From Haliclona indistincta (Eukaryota > Porifera > Demospongiae > Haplosclerida > Chalinidae): a stretch of DNA of 64,000 nucleotides. The stretch is taken from the NCBI GenBank assembly GCA_964017065.1, contig OZ024784.1, positions 16,845,152 through 16,909,151 on the forward strand, written 5' to 3'. Of the stretch, positions 25,690 through 36,404 are shown piece by piece (within the stretch, counting starts at the first letter, position 1; the number at the start of each line of letters is the position of its first letter). Both the position numbers and the translations under genes were made by a program. The notes below the pieces were generated by a model, which saw only the letters and a program-made list of their open reading frames with translations, did not search any database and was not told the origin of the DNA.

Positions 25690-27590
25690 ATGCTGTCAAG
25701 GCATGCGAAAAGCAGCGTCCTTCACACGGTTAGTGAGCGACAGGTGAGTACGTACTCGGATAAGCTGGCTTAGCCATCCCATTATGGTATCGTGCTCAGC
25801 TTAGTTTGGGTGGAAATGCCGAAGCAGTACGACTGATAGGTCGCTCACTCACTACTTCCCACGTACCTCTATCAGTGGTCGTGGACGAGGAACGACTTCT
25901 GCAAGGGTGAGGTCATTTTTTGTATAAATGCATAAATAAGCTTAGTCTGTTTTCTTTCTTTTTCTAGTCACGTGTTTTTAGGATTTAGCCATCATGGATA
26001 TTTCGTTATCTCTTATCGATGTCAAGTGATGGCTGATGCTAGTTTTAATACAACATACCACTACTCACTGCACTGGTGGCAGTTTGAACTGCACAAACCA
26101 CTCAAACATGTCAGAATGCATGTGCTGTGCTTGTAGAGGTCAAATCAGCAGTATGACTTGCTTTTTATTTCATCCTGTTCTCAGGTGATAGCCAAGGATC
26201 TGTTTTGTGGTCAGGATATATCAGACGACCTTTACCTACTGATATGTGAACATAAAGCAGAGCAAACTGTGGTGGTAGTTGGTTGCCAGTGAGTTGGACA
26301 TTCCTCCAGTTGCATACTCACATGCCTCTTTCTTCAGGAAAGGAGCCAACTACACGGACCAACGCACCAGTTATGTCACTGTCTGTTCTGCTCCTTCGTC
26401 TCCTCCTTATACAAAACTACACAGCAACCTCTCTATTCACTTCAGCCATGAACTGCTCCCTCCATTTCCTGCCTTTAATGCTTTCTTTTCTTTGTGCATT
26501 CCAGGTAAAGACAGACACTCCCATACAGCTAGTAGATATTATTAATCCACAGGTTGTGTTCTGATCAATACTGGGTGCAGTTTGGTACTAGTTTGCTATG
26601 ATAGTGATGTTAATGATGAGAAACCACCATCATTCTCCTCTTGCTCCATCACGACCATCCGTCAGTACTTCTCTAGTGATGGAGATAGTCAATCCGACAT
26701 TAATAGTAAGTGTGACACATCACTATCTACTTAGCCTTGTCCCTGTGCCTCTTCACTCGTTTCTCTCTCAGTGTGTTCTCCTAGCCATGCCTTGCCTTTG
26801 ATGGTTTGTTCAGCTGACCAACCTCTCAATGAGCACTCCTACAAGCCTACAACTAACCTGGTCAGCTTTGTGAAACTATATCACAACACTCCACATCTCT
26901 CCTTCTTCCAGGATTGTGTATGTATCACTCAGTTTATTCTAGACGTGGAAGACTGGCTCAATGAATATCTGAGCAAAGAGCTATCGCATAGAGAACTTCA
27001 ATTCCACAGTCTCAATGACTATGATATTCAACTAGTTGGGGTCAGTAGAATGTGTGTCAATGCTGCTGTACACATTCATTTGCTTTTAGGTCAATGCTAA
27101 AGAATGGGAGGTGCTGTTTGTAATGGTTGTGGTGATAGAGGCTTCTGATCACTCTCCAAGGCTTTCCTTGCCGCCTCATTTGTCCGACAACATGAATTGT
27201 GTTCATCTGTACAGCAGCTGGAGCGTCAAATCAGGAACAGTTGAAATCCTTCATAGTTCCGCTCTTCTTCCTCCTCCTCCTCATCCATGGTGTGTATACT
27301 GTATACCAGAAGATTTCTGTTCAATCTAGTATTTGTCTCTTTAGTGGTGGTAAACGGCTACCCTGGAATCCAGCTCCCGGCCTAGCTCTTCAGTTGTGTA
27401 AAAAAGCATACCTTCCTCGCTCTAACTTATGTCCTGTCACTGTATTCTCCAACCACACTGTCTTTAGTGGTTAGTCTACAGCTGGTTTGTGTTGAAGCAT
27501 ACATTATTCTCCATAGGTAAGAGCCTGCTTGCTCTTCGACATCCATTCCTCCCGTTTACTCTCGTCCTTCAAAGATCTCCACGGATTTAG
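25690..27590 (+). CDS. DCAF15: DDB1- and CUL4-associated factor 15 homologue
   Basis: Substrate receptor of the CRL4 ubiquitin ligase. Manual splicing gives MLSRHAKSSVLHTVSERQ, then VDEERLLQ-GHVFLGFSHHGYFVISY and YHYSLHWWQFELHKPLKHVR, closely matching the DCAF15 N-terminal block (GHVFLGFT..G.YVLSY, YHLYWWEFNVH in my memory). Further on are DISDDLYLLICEH, a histidine/cysteine-poor middle, SLCIPGCVLINTGCSLVLV, and the C-terminal block ITQFILDVEDWLNEYLS ... FHSLNDYDIQLV (human LTLDFEYVINEVI ... FCSFSDYDIVIL). Introns are about 48-60 bp; the one at 26502-26550 is inferred from frame and match. One 51-bp intron (VSFVKLYHN frame) is open and could be retained. Exact ends of exons 3-4 remain uncertain. 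Confidence 0.85.
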
Positions 27591-28001
27591 TTCCACTTCA
27601 TTTATCATCAGATCACAATCAAGTCTATGATCATTTATTTTTTATTCATCTTTACTTTGTCATGATTTGCCATAGCATATAGAACTTATGAGAAGACTAT
27701 TATAAGTTTAACATGATGATATTATCTTTCACGATTTTCCCATCTTGTGATGATGACGCTGCAAGCCATTAATCAGCTCACAAGTAGTTGTGTCATGTGA
27801 TGCTCAAATGAAGTCTGCTTGGTAATTATCGTTGTAGCATTTTTTTTTTTAATTTTCATACAGTGCATGATGATGGTCCATCATCATGTCAGTACGACAG
27901 TTGATTTTCCCGCCTTTTTAAATTAAGGCGCATCAAAGAAAGGTGCGGTTCGCACACGTGCTTGGTTTAGCATGTTTAGTACTCGGTATTAGTAGTTGAG
28001 G
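27591..28001. promoter_or_regulatory. DCAF15-UTP25 intergenic region with a 23-bp palindrome
   Basis: An AT-rich 411-bp gap. A perfect 23-bp palindrome at 27866-27888 has 11-bp arms (CATGATGATGG and its complement) around one base, 114 bp before the UTP25 ATG. CACACGTGC (E-box core) lies near 27953. No coding exon seen. Confidence 0.5.
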
Positions 28002-30704
28002 ATGAAACGAAGGCGAGAGGCGAAAGCTGAATATGCTGTGAAGAGAAGGCCTCAAGCTGTTAGAAGCAAACTAGAACATGAGGTGTGATAATGCTTTACT
28101 CGCGTCATGATCCCAGCTGTGTTCTACAGGATGATGATGCCCCCACACCGTATGACATTCTCGTTGGCTCTTTGCCCCATCAGTGGGAAGAAGACACGAA
28201 CGAGGAGGCCTCAGAAGTTGATAGCCATTCTGAGATGGTTTGTGCTTGTGTGTATGAGGTGTGGTTGCATTTCAACTGTTTCTCAATCTCAGAATGATCA
28301 GACAATAGACGATGATGATGTTGAAGAGTGTGATGAAATGAAGGAGGAGGACAGCGGTATGTATATATCCACTGATCTATAGTGTTAGCTGCTATACTCA
28401 CCTTTAGCTGCTGACCCTTATGTGAGTCATTATCAGAGACTGCTTGCAGAAGAGGAAATTTCACGCTTACGCCAGAAGCAACAAAACCCTGCATCACCTG
28501 ACAGTGTAACAGTGAGTATATTTATTTCATCTTCTTATTTTCTCTCTAGGTATCCATGATAGGTCGTGTGCAGTGGTACTCTACCCCTTGCTCTAATCAG
28601 TCTCTCTCTCCACCATGCTCAAGACATGCGTCGTTGCTGGAAATGCATGTTAGCAAACAGACGGTTTAATGTTTATCTACATTTTGTGCTTATGTTTTCA
28701 TTATGTCTGTTTATTTGTGTAGGTACGTCAGAGACTAGCTAAGCACTGGGAGACACTCGCCAAGTCGAAAGGTGAGTTTCAAATTCTACAAACAATTTTT
28801 AAATTTCCTCTTTTTGTTATAGAAACATTTTCTCTTCTCCAAAGTCACCTCTTTCCTATAATCAACAGCTATCAGGTCTACCTATCTTTCTGTTTGTTAT
28901 CTGTATTACTGTTTTGGTTTCAGGATTTGTTCTTCAGTCAGAGAACATACTCTAATGGAGAAGAGTTGCGCCAGCTCTATGTCTTACATGCTCTCAATCA
29001 TGTTATCAAGTACGTGCATGACATGTCTTTAATCTTTCTCTCTCAACCTCCTCCCTCTCTCTCTTCAACTTTGTTAGACAGCGCAGTCGTGTTCTCAAAC
29101 ACAATAGTCAACTTCAGGCAGCAACGAAGGAAGGTCGACAAATAAGGTGATTGTTCTTCAAACTAAAGTGCTTATGTCATAATGTTTTGCAGTGACTTAC
29201 GAGACCAAGGAATTATTCGCCCCAAAGTGCTTATTTTGCTTCCATTTCGTGAGGCAGCGGTACGCACGGTCAATATCATTGTGAAGTTGCTAGGAAAGGT
29301 GTGTTAATGGATACCAGAGCTAGTCAAGTAAGGTTTTGTGCATAGTGCGAGGTTGCCCACCACAAGCGATTTCTGAAGGAGTACCAACTTGAAGGAGATC
29401 TTCCTCCTCCTGAAGGAGGGAATAAATCCAGTGAGATCATGTGTAATATCGATGTGTCACTCTCACTCTGTTTCCGTAGCTTCATTCAAGCACATGTTTG
29501 TTGGTAACACAGATGACTGTTTCAGAATCGGCATGGCTGTTCGCAAGACGTCACTCAAACTGTACACACCATTTTACAGTAGTGACATTATCGTTGCTAG
29601 CCCACTGGGTCTGAGAACAGCTGTGGGAGTTGAGGGAGACAAGAAGAGAGACTATGACATGTTGTCGTCAATCGAGCTAGTGGTTATAGATCAAGCCGAT
29701 GTCATGCTGATGCAGAACTGGGAGCACATTACAGTTGAGCCAGGAATATAGCTTCTGTCACTCTTCTTCTCTCTCTTTCTCTAGCTTTTGATGAAGCAGC
29801 TACATCTGCAGCCCAAGGACTCGCATGGTGTGGATTTTTCTCGTGTTCATGAGTGGGCACTTGCTGGAATGTCTTATGTGTATTGTCAAACTGTGATTTT
29901 GTCTGCCTTTACCACACCTGAGATTAATGCTCTCTTCAACACTCACTGCAAAAGTAGTAAAGTACTTTGTTGAATATGCGATCTAATATTGCTGTTCTAC
30001 TTTTTGTAGGTTTCTCTGGACTTGTTACAGTGACTTCTGACCCTTCCAGCTGTCGTGGTGTGGTCGGCATGACTTCAATACCACAATCTTTCCATCGACT
30101 GTCTTCAACCAGCTTCCAGCAACTTCCAGAGGAGAGATTCCACTACTTTGTTGACACTGTAAGCCATTTTCTCTGTTTTTCATTATCATTATTGCTTTTT
30201 TCAGTTGGTTCCCAAGTTGAAAAAGGTTTCATCTGACCACTTGTGCATTTTCATTGCGTCGTACTTTGATTTTGTGCGTGTACGTAACCATTTCAAAAGA
30301 GAGGGGATCAGTTTTGCTCAACTGTGTGAGTACACTTCTCCCTCAAATATATCTCGCACTAGACACAACTTCTACCTTGGGAAGAAACAGATCCTGCTGT
30401 ACACAGAACGACTGCATTTCTTCAGAAGGTGAGCAGAATAAACAAAAAGGTTCACTTTGTCTTTGTGCTCAGGTTCAAGTTAAAGGGTATTCGTCATCTT
30501 GTATTTTATGGTCTGCCTACGTATCCAGAGTTTTACACTGACATGTTAGAAATGGTGGACACAGATAGGGAGGGTGCAGGCAAGAGCTCATGCACTGTGA
30601 TGTACTCTAGGTATGATGCTCTTGCTCTGAGCAGAGTAGCCGGACACACACACTGCTCTAGACTATTGACTGCTCCTGACCATATACACACACTACTCAC
30701 TTAG
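28002..30704 (+). CDS. UTP25: U3 snoRNA-associated protein 25 (UTP25/DEF)
   Basis: Nucleolar small-subunit processome protein required for early 18S rRNA maturation; known as DEF (digestive organ expansion factor) in vertebrates. Starts [16 protein letters not shown], a basic nucleolar-type N-terminus, followed by an acidic segment and [11 protein letters not shown]. The helicase-like core begins [16 protein letters not shown]; the DEAD-box position reads [16 protein letters not shown], the degenerate DQAD form typical of UTP25, so no ATPase activity is expected. The C-terminus has [27 protein letters not shown] and [17 protein letters not shown], diagnostic for the family. About a dozen short introns. 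The stop lies 53 bp from the facing acetyltransferase stop. Confidence 0.94.
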
Positions 30705-30757
30705 CTGGTTCATGCTGTACATGTGCTGATCAAAATTTATAAAGATGAGAGCATTTG

Positions 30758-32525
30758 TTAACTGGTGTGTGCTATGTTCTCGTCTTCTTCACTTGATGCT
30801 AGTAGATCTTCTGTTCTTCTCTCCTCCACGGCTGTCAGCCATTCCTTGGCACCTCGTGTGGCTAGCCCGGACAGTGTAGTCGCCATGTGCTGCCGATACT
30901 GGTTGAATTCTAACTCTAACAATGACTTCTCTAGTCTACATGTCTGCAGCTCTTTCCTCATCGCTATGATCACCTCATTTTGACTCTGTACCTGTACGTA
31001 AGACAATGAAAGGCAAAATCGTAAAAAGACAAGAGCTCACCTTTCCTTGCAATAGTATAAGTTCGTGTTTCATTCTCTCCAGTAAGCCAATTTGCTCTGA
31101 GTGGCTTTGTATAGCAAGTGTTCTACTGCTCACAGGGAGAGAATGGATAAAGGTAAGCAGTAAGTATGGCTCACCATCGTGTCATATGCTCATCAAGTGA
31201 ACTAAAGGACTTGAGCGTACCTACTCCAGTATTTGGTACTGTTGATGGAAAGTGCAGGCATGTGTTTGTGAAGACTGATTTTTTTACCTGAGAAGGGTGG
31301 GATGTAAACCATAAGTGTGCTATTCTCCCAGTAGTCAGCCTTTTTCCTGAGAAAAAAAATCAACAGGTATTATTGTAGAGGTTTACTCATTTGCACCTTA
31401 GCACTGCTGTCAAAAGAGGATCATCTGAGAAGCCATGAGCCAAAAAGAAGCTCTCAGCTTTGTGATCAGCATAAGCTAACAGTTTGTCATACTGACCCAC
31501 TATGCTGGGGTCTTTACAGTGCTGCATGAGATAGCGACCGATACCTAGTCTACGATAGCGCCTTCTCACTGCCAGTAGTGTGATTTGAACTGAAGACTCT
31601 CCTGGTTCACTGTAGTGTTAAGTTGATGAACAGGCTAGAGAGCAGTGAAGTGCCTACCAGGTTAGTCTCATGAATGTTACACACGCTATCAGTCTGTCAG
31701 CCGGACCAACTGAGGCTGGATCTGGAAGGAGAGAAAGCTGAGAATGATACATTTGTTACTTAACTTACCATTTGGATCAAGAGCCTTTCGTGATCTTGCC
31801 TCTGTTAGAAACACATCTCTTCCTTCACTATACTCATCAGTGCAGCTGTATTATTCACAATAATGTTACAACGATTTTCCCACTACCCATCTCACCTTTC
31901 TTCGTCATTGTCATCATCGTCATCATCATCACTGTCACTATATACATCAAAAAATGAAGCTTCGTCGTCCTCTTCTTTGTCATTTTCATCTTTAGTGCTA
32001 TCACTGTTGGTTTTTGTCGTCTTGGTGGTCTCTTCGAGAGAAGGTGATGGAGGATGATTTTTCCGGTATTCAAGAACAGCTGAAATAGAGTGCATGTAGA
32101 GGTGTGTTATGTATCATCATTGCATCTATTCTTACTATCAGTTGAGGTGACTAGAGCCAGTGTGTGAGAGCCATTGGTGAGGCTATTGTACACTGCAGTC
32201 AGTTCAATGTCGGGCAGTGCTACACTGTACAAACCAGCAACTGAATGGAGTAGGTCGTTACAAGACATCTAGTGAAGAAGATACCACAGTTATTTTTGCT
32301 ATACTTTGAAAATGTTTGAATGCTTACATTTTGTTGATTTTCTTGCACACTGTTCTTTAAACGTCTGAAGTTAGCTCGCAGCAGTGTGGCTGCTAGCAGC
32401 GGTTTGTCTTCCCCAGCAGAAAACAAATTCTTTTCTGATAACACCTCCATAACGCAGCTGCAGAGAGGTGGTGCTGCATAAAGTGGGCGTTGCTGGAATG
32501 GGTGTGGTCTACTGTCTTGTGACAT
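30758..32525 (-). CDS. GNAT-fold acetyltransferase with acidic insert and C-terminal coiled coil
   Basis: The acetyl-CoA binding core is visible in ITLLAVRRRYRRLGIGRYLMQH (the R/Q-x-x-G-x-G/A loop is RRLGIG), followed by LAYADHKAESFFLAHGF, the usual GNAT beta-5 region. A long acidic, Asp-rich insert (DVYSDSDDDDDDDNDEE) splits the domain upstream. After LMVYIPPF, a separate exon codes a coiled coil (VQSQNEVIIAMRKELQT to DENIAHTS). I do not recognise a named orthologue, and the substrate is unknown. The chosen start is ATG 32525 (MSQDSRPHP); an upstream in-frame ATG at 32678 would add 51 Ser/Ala-rich residues lying antisense to the first exon of the CD36-family gene. Confidence 0.72.
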
Positions 32526-32574
32526 GCTCAGTGACGTTACATCGGCTGAGTCGACAGCAGCTCGGGAGAGCACT

Positions 32575-34967
32575 ATGGGCTGTACATGTCGTTGCAGAAC
32601 AGTTTGCTGCGCGCTACTGTTACCCTCTTGCGCCCTAATAGCAGCGCTGTTAGTTGGGCTAGCCGTAACACTACCCATGATTTGGCCGCAACTGGAAAAA
32701 TCAATGGTTGAAGAAGTGAGGAACTAATGCACCTATCAATGTCACACCCTCAACACGGGGCAATGTGGGATTGGTTTTACAATACCCCAGGGGCGGGGGA
32801 GCGATTGGCATGCAAATCCCCTACATACTCCCCACCTAACCCCTAGTGGTGACCACAGTCCAACAGAGAACATGTATCTTGGCATTCTTGTACCATGTCA
32901 AATGCCCCACCCCTCAGGCAGCAAACAGCTGGCAAATCCCCACATAACACACCCCCCCCTCAGTGTTGGGGGTGGTGGGGCATGACAATGATAGGCACAT
33001 AAGCAGCTGGGTAATGACAATAATGGACTGTTCTTGCTCACAGAGAATGCAGCTATTACCGGGTAATGTGCCATTCGATCAGCTTCAGCTCCCTTCGTTA
33101 CCAATCTACAAGGACGTGTACTTCTTCAATCTAACCAATCCTGATGGGTTTCAAAACGGAGAGAAACCTAGAGTAAATGAGACTGGACCATACAGCTTCA
33201 AGTGAGCTTAACTGCACCTTTGTACACCACAAATTGCAGTACTGAGAAAGTCCTTTGGCCCCACAAGTTTAGTTTATTCCCCCATAAAAGAAAACCCATT
33301 ACAGTATACTATTACCTGAGTATTAGTTTATTTTCATGAGTCCTAGCTAGAGTCACTGTCATAAAAATTAGTTGTCCAATATAGTGTGCACTATTCTTCA
33401 GTGACTGGAGGTAAGCTCTCTGCTGGGCTTAAAAGAAATTGTATAAACCCTGATTTGAGCGCTTGTTTATCTTCTCGTGTAGTGAAATACGTCTCAAGCA
33501 TTTCAATGAGGGTGATCTACTGGACAATCGAACCTTGCTACGGTACACACAGACAAAGACATTTCACTTTAACCAAGAGCGGTCAGGAAAGGGTCTGCAT
33601 GAGGATGACGTAATATGTACCATCAACCTGCCCCTAGTGGTAAGCTCCGCTCCATGCACCTCCTATCAGCTATCTTCTCTCTCTATTAGGGTGCTGTATA
33701 CATGGCAGAAAATATGGCTGAAAGTTTACGTCTTGCTGCTAAAATATATCTGAGATTATTCGTGTTTTCAGAAACCAAGGCAAAGCTGTATGTTTGTGTC
33801 CCAGCGACTGATCTAGTGTTTCACTATTCGGACAAGCTTGTAAAGAGGCTACATAGTGATATTGTCTTGAAAACCATGGGACAGAATCTACCACTAGATC
33901 ACATCTCTCTACAACAAAACAATTCTATCAACGATACATACTTAAGCATTATTCACACTGGTGTTGATGACCCAGCACTCACGGGTCAGTTTGTGCAGTG
34001 GGACGGTAAAGAAAGACTAGACTTGTGGCCAGGAGAAACAGCCAATGATATCAACGGCACTGAGGGACTCATCTTCAAACCAAACATAGAGGAAGGAGAT
34101 GATCTTGAGGCATTTGTGGATGATGTGTATCGTTCATTCCCTCTTAACTATATCAACAGGACTTCTATACTTGGACTGGATGTTTTTCGATACGAGTTAC
34201 CGGCTACTGTCTTTCAAAGCGCCTATCAATACCCTCCAAATGCACGTTGGGGTTCGTGGTGCCCAAATGGATTATTCTACCTGGGAGCTGTGCAGAATCC
34301 ACAAGTTCCTGTGTTTGGCTCTAAACCTCGTTTCATGGACACTGACCCTATGTACACCAGAAGCAAGATCGACAATCTCCTTCCAGTTGATCGATCGCAG
34401 GAGACTATTGCATTCATTCATCCTGTGAGTGCATGTGTGTATGTATGTTATAGCAATGCTGTTACCACTCTTTCACTAGACAATTGGCGCTACCCTTCAG
34501 TTCCAGAGAATTCTGCAATTAAACATGCAAGTCAACAGGTCTACTTTCTTCCCGTAAGCTAGGATAATTTTTTACTTAGCTCACTTACTATTCTCTCTCT
34601 AGTCAACTAAAGAATATCGATGAGACAATCTACTTTCCTGTACTGTATCTTAGTGAGGTAAAGTTTTGGCGTTCGTGTAATATGAATTTATTCTCTGTTC
34701 CTATAGAACTCCGAGCTCACTCCAGAATTTGTATCATACTTGGAGTCCCACGGTCTACAGGAGCTGAAGATTGCCAACGACGCTGTTTACTCTCTCACCG
34801 GATTCTTTGGTATGTCATCAGCTTCGTGCCTATCTTATCTGGCTATTTTTACAATCAACTATTCTCTTATCATAGGCTTAATTGTAGTTGTGGCATTACT
34901 GGTGTCTGTCATTGCTGGTATCTGCTTGTGCCAAAAGAGAAAGAGACTAAACTATACTAGCTTATAG
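32575..34967 (+). CDS. CD36/LIMP2-family class B scavenger receptor
   Basis: Two-pass membrane glycoprotein binding lipids or lipoproteins on the surface or in lysosomes. It starts MGCTCRCRTV, the same Met-Gly-Cys style as CD36, then an N-terminal membrane helix (CALLLPSCALIAALLVGLAV). The ectodomain holds FFNLTNPDGFQNGEKPRVNETGPYSF, several N-glycosylation sites, and a Cys-poor C-terminal half. The final helix LIVVVALLVSVIAGICLC precedes a short tail RKRLNYTSL ending in YTSL, a YxxPhi endosome/lysosome sorting signal, hinting at a LIMP2-like location. Exon 1 ends at 32715; intron 1 is largely a MITE-like element. An in-frame upstream ATG at 32524 is less likely. Confidence 0.92.
32727..33000. 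mobile_element. MITE-like hairpin element in CD36-family intron 1
   Basis: About 270 bp, GC-rich. The ends are imperfect inverted repeats: left CACCTATCAATGTCA (from 32730), right complement TGCCTATCATTGTCA (to about 33000). TA dinucleotides just outside could be a target duplication. Internal direct repeats around GGCATGCAAATCCCC and GCTGGCAAATCCCC. No coding potential. Confidence 0.55.
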
Positions 34968-35141
34968 TGTGTGTTCACTGTCCTATATACACATTGACTC
35001 GTGCTATACATGAGCACAACATGGTATGGTCATAATCCGCCCATGAGTATTGTTATATTATTTCAGTCATTGTTTTTTCTGGTTTATACATGTATTCTTT
35101 TATAATATATACCAAGTGAAGTCAATTTTATTGTGTATGTA

Positions 35142-36087
35142 TCACTGCATTATTTGATGACTAAAGGGAGGGAGGGATGGAGAGAGGAAGGAAGGGAGGG
35201 ATGGATGGAGAGAGTGGATATAAGATACATCATGGAATGATTTACTAACTCGATTCATTTTTCTTGACATAGCTGTTCTATAAAATTCAACTGTCAAGTC
35301 GCATACTTTTTGTGCTGCTGACAAACCCTTTAGTAACTATAGGAAACACACTCACAAAAGATTAATAGAAAAGGATCGATTGTACTTGTTCTGAGGAGAA
35401 AGATCCAATTGTATGACTGCTCAGCAGTTGCCCTTGCCTGTCTGTGATAAAGCTGAGTACAGCACATCCCTGTGGGAAGAGAGTAAAATTAGCAGATGCC
35501 CATTTTAATTCCTTACTTCTTCTTGTTGTTCACTCGTTGGGTCAGTGACTATGCTGCCATTTTGCGCTACACTGCATGTGAGCGCTGTGAAGAGTCCCTT
35601 CATTGGTAAGCCTGCATCAAGCAGTGCCAAGCAGCAGGCATGTGCTATACATGCTATTAACTGTGGGAATGATGAGGTGTTTGCACAATTTTTATGCTTT
35701 AACTGACCGAGCCATCATTGGTCTCCACCTGTACAGTGATACTGAGTGCTGTGTGAGGATGCAGCTCGCCCATCACACACTCTGTGCAGCACCCAGCTAA
35801 CAGCTGCTCCAGTTGCCTCTCCCTTCCTGTGGGAAGACCAGTTTCTCCACGCACTACCACCTCCACTGCTGCCCGATCACTCAGCTCTCTGGCTGCTCGA
35901 ACTTCAACTGGACCATACACTCCACATGTAACTGCATGCAGATATAAGAGTACAAGAAACAAACGTGTCAATGAGTGACAGCAAATTCAATAGTCATGTG
36001 ATGATGAGTCTACCAACCTGAAGTGCTGCCCTGCTGCATTCTAGCAGAGCCATCAGCTCTACTGACCACGCCCACTTCACATCTCAT
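35142..36087 (-). CDS. EXOSC5: Exosome complex component RRP46
   Basis: RNase PH-like subunit of the nine-subunit exosome ring used in nuclear and cytoplasmic RNA decay; catalytically inactive in animals. Exon 1 is MRCEVGVVSRADGSARMQQGST, continuing TCGVYGPVEVRAARELSDRA and GELHPHTALSITVQV. Later exons give LIACIAHACCLALLDAGLPMKGLF and DPTSEQQEE. The final exon reads LLKGLSAAQKVCDLTVEFYR. All segments match the family in order. The predicted end runs on past the usual stop for about 30 residues through a GGGA-type low-complexity tract (HSLHPSLPSFL), so the true last residues are uncertain; a further donor (GATGTATCT) may exist. A minus-strand AATAAA lies just beyond the stop (about 35128-35133). 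Confidence 0.88.
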
Positions 36088-36404
36088 CTTCCTGACACCG
36101 CTAGTGGATTCTATAGAGAGAGATCCGCACTAAAGCAATGTCACACGACTAATTAGCTAACCATTTTCCATTTATAACCCGCACTATTGTATGGTGGACT
36201 GCAATCCTAGCGCTAGAGAGAGCTTAGATATTGACCACGTGTTTCCAAATATTCATAAATAATTGCGCATGCGTATTCAAAAGTTTACTTTTATGGCAAG
36301 CACGTGACGTCATCACTTTATAACCTGACCCCCTCTCAGGCCGTATTTCTTCTGGTTGGCCCGCTGGTACTATAGCCTCTCTCTCCCAGAGTGACTGACA
36401 CACT
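36088..36404. promoter_or_regulatory. Divergent EXOSC5-ACTR2 promoter with NRF1-like and CRE/E-box sites
   Basis: TGCGCATGCGT at 36264-36274 resembles the NRF1 palindrome, and CACGTGACGTCA at 36301-36312 fuses an E-box with a perfect CRE (TGACGTCA). Both sit between the opposed start codons. Confidence 0.55.

Noticed and set aside
32524..32574. The upstream ATG as the CD36-family start
   Set aside because: The 17 added residues are unlike the family, whereas MGCTCRC at 32575 matches the CD36 N-terminal style and leads directly into the membrane helix.
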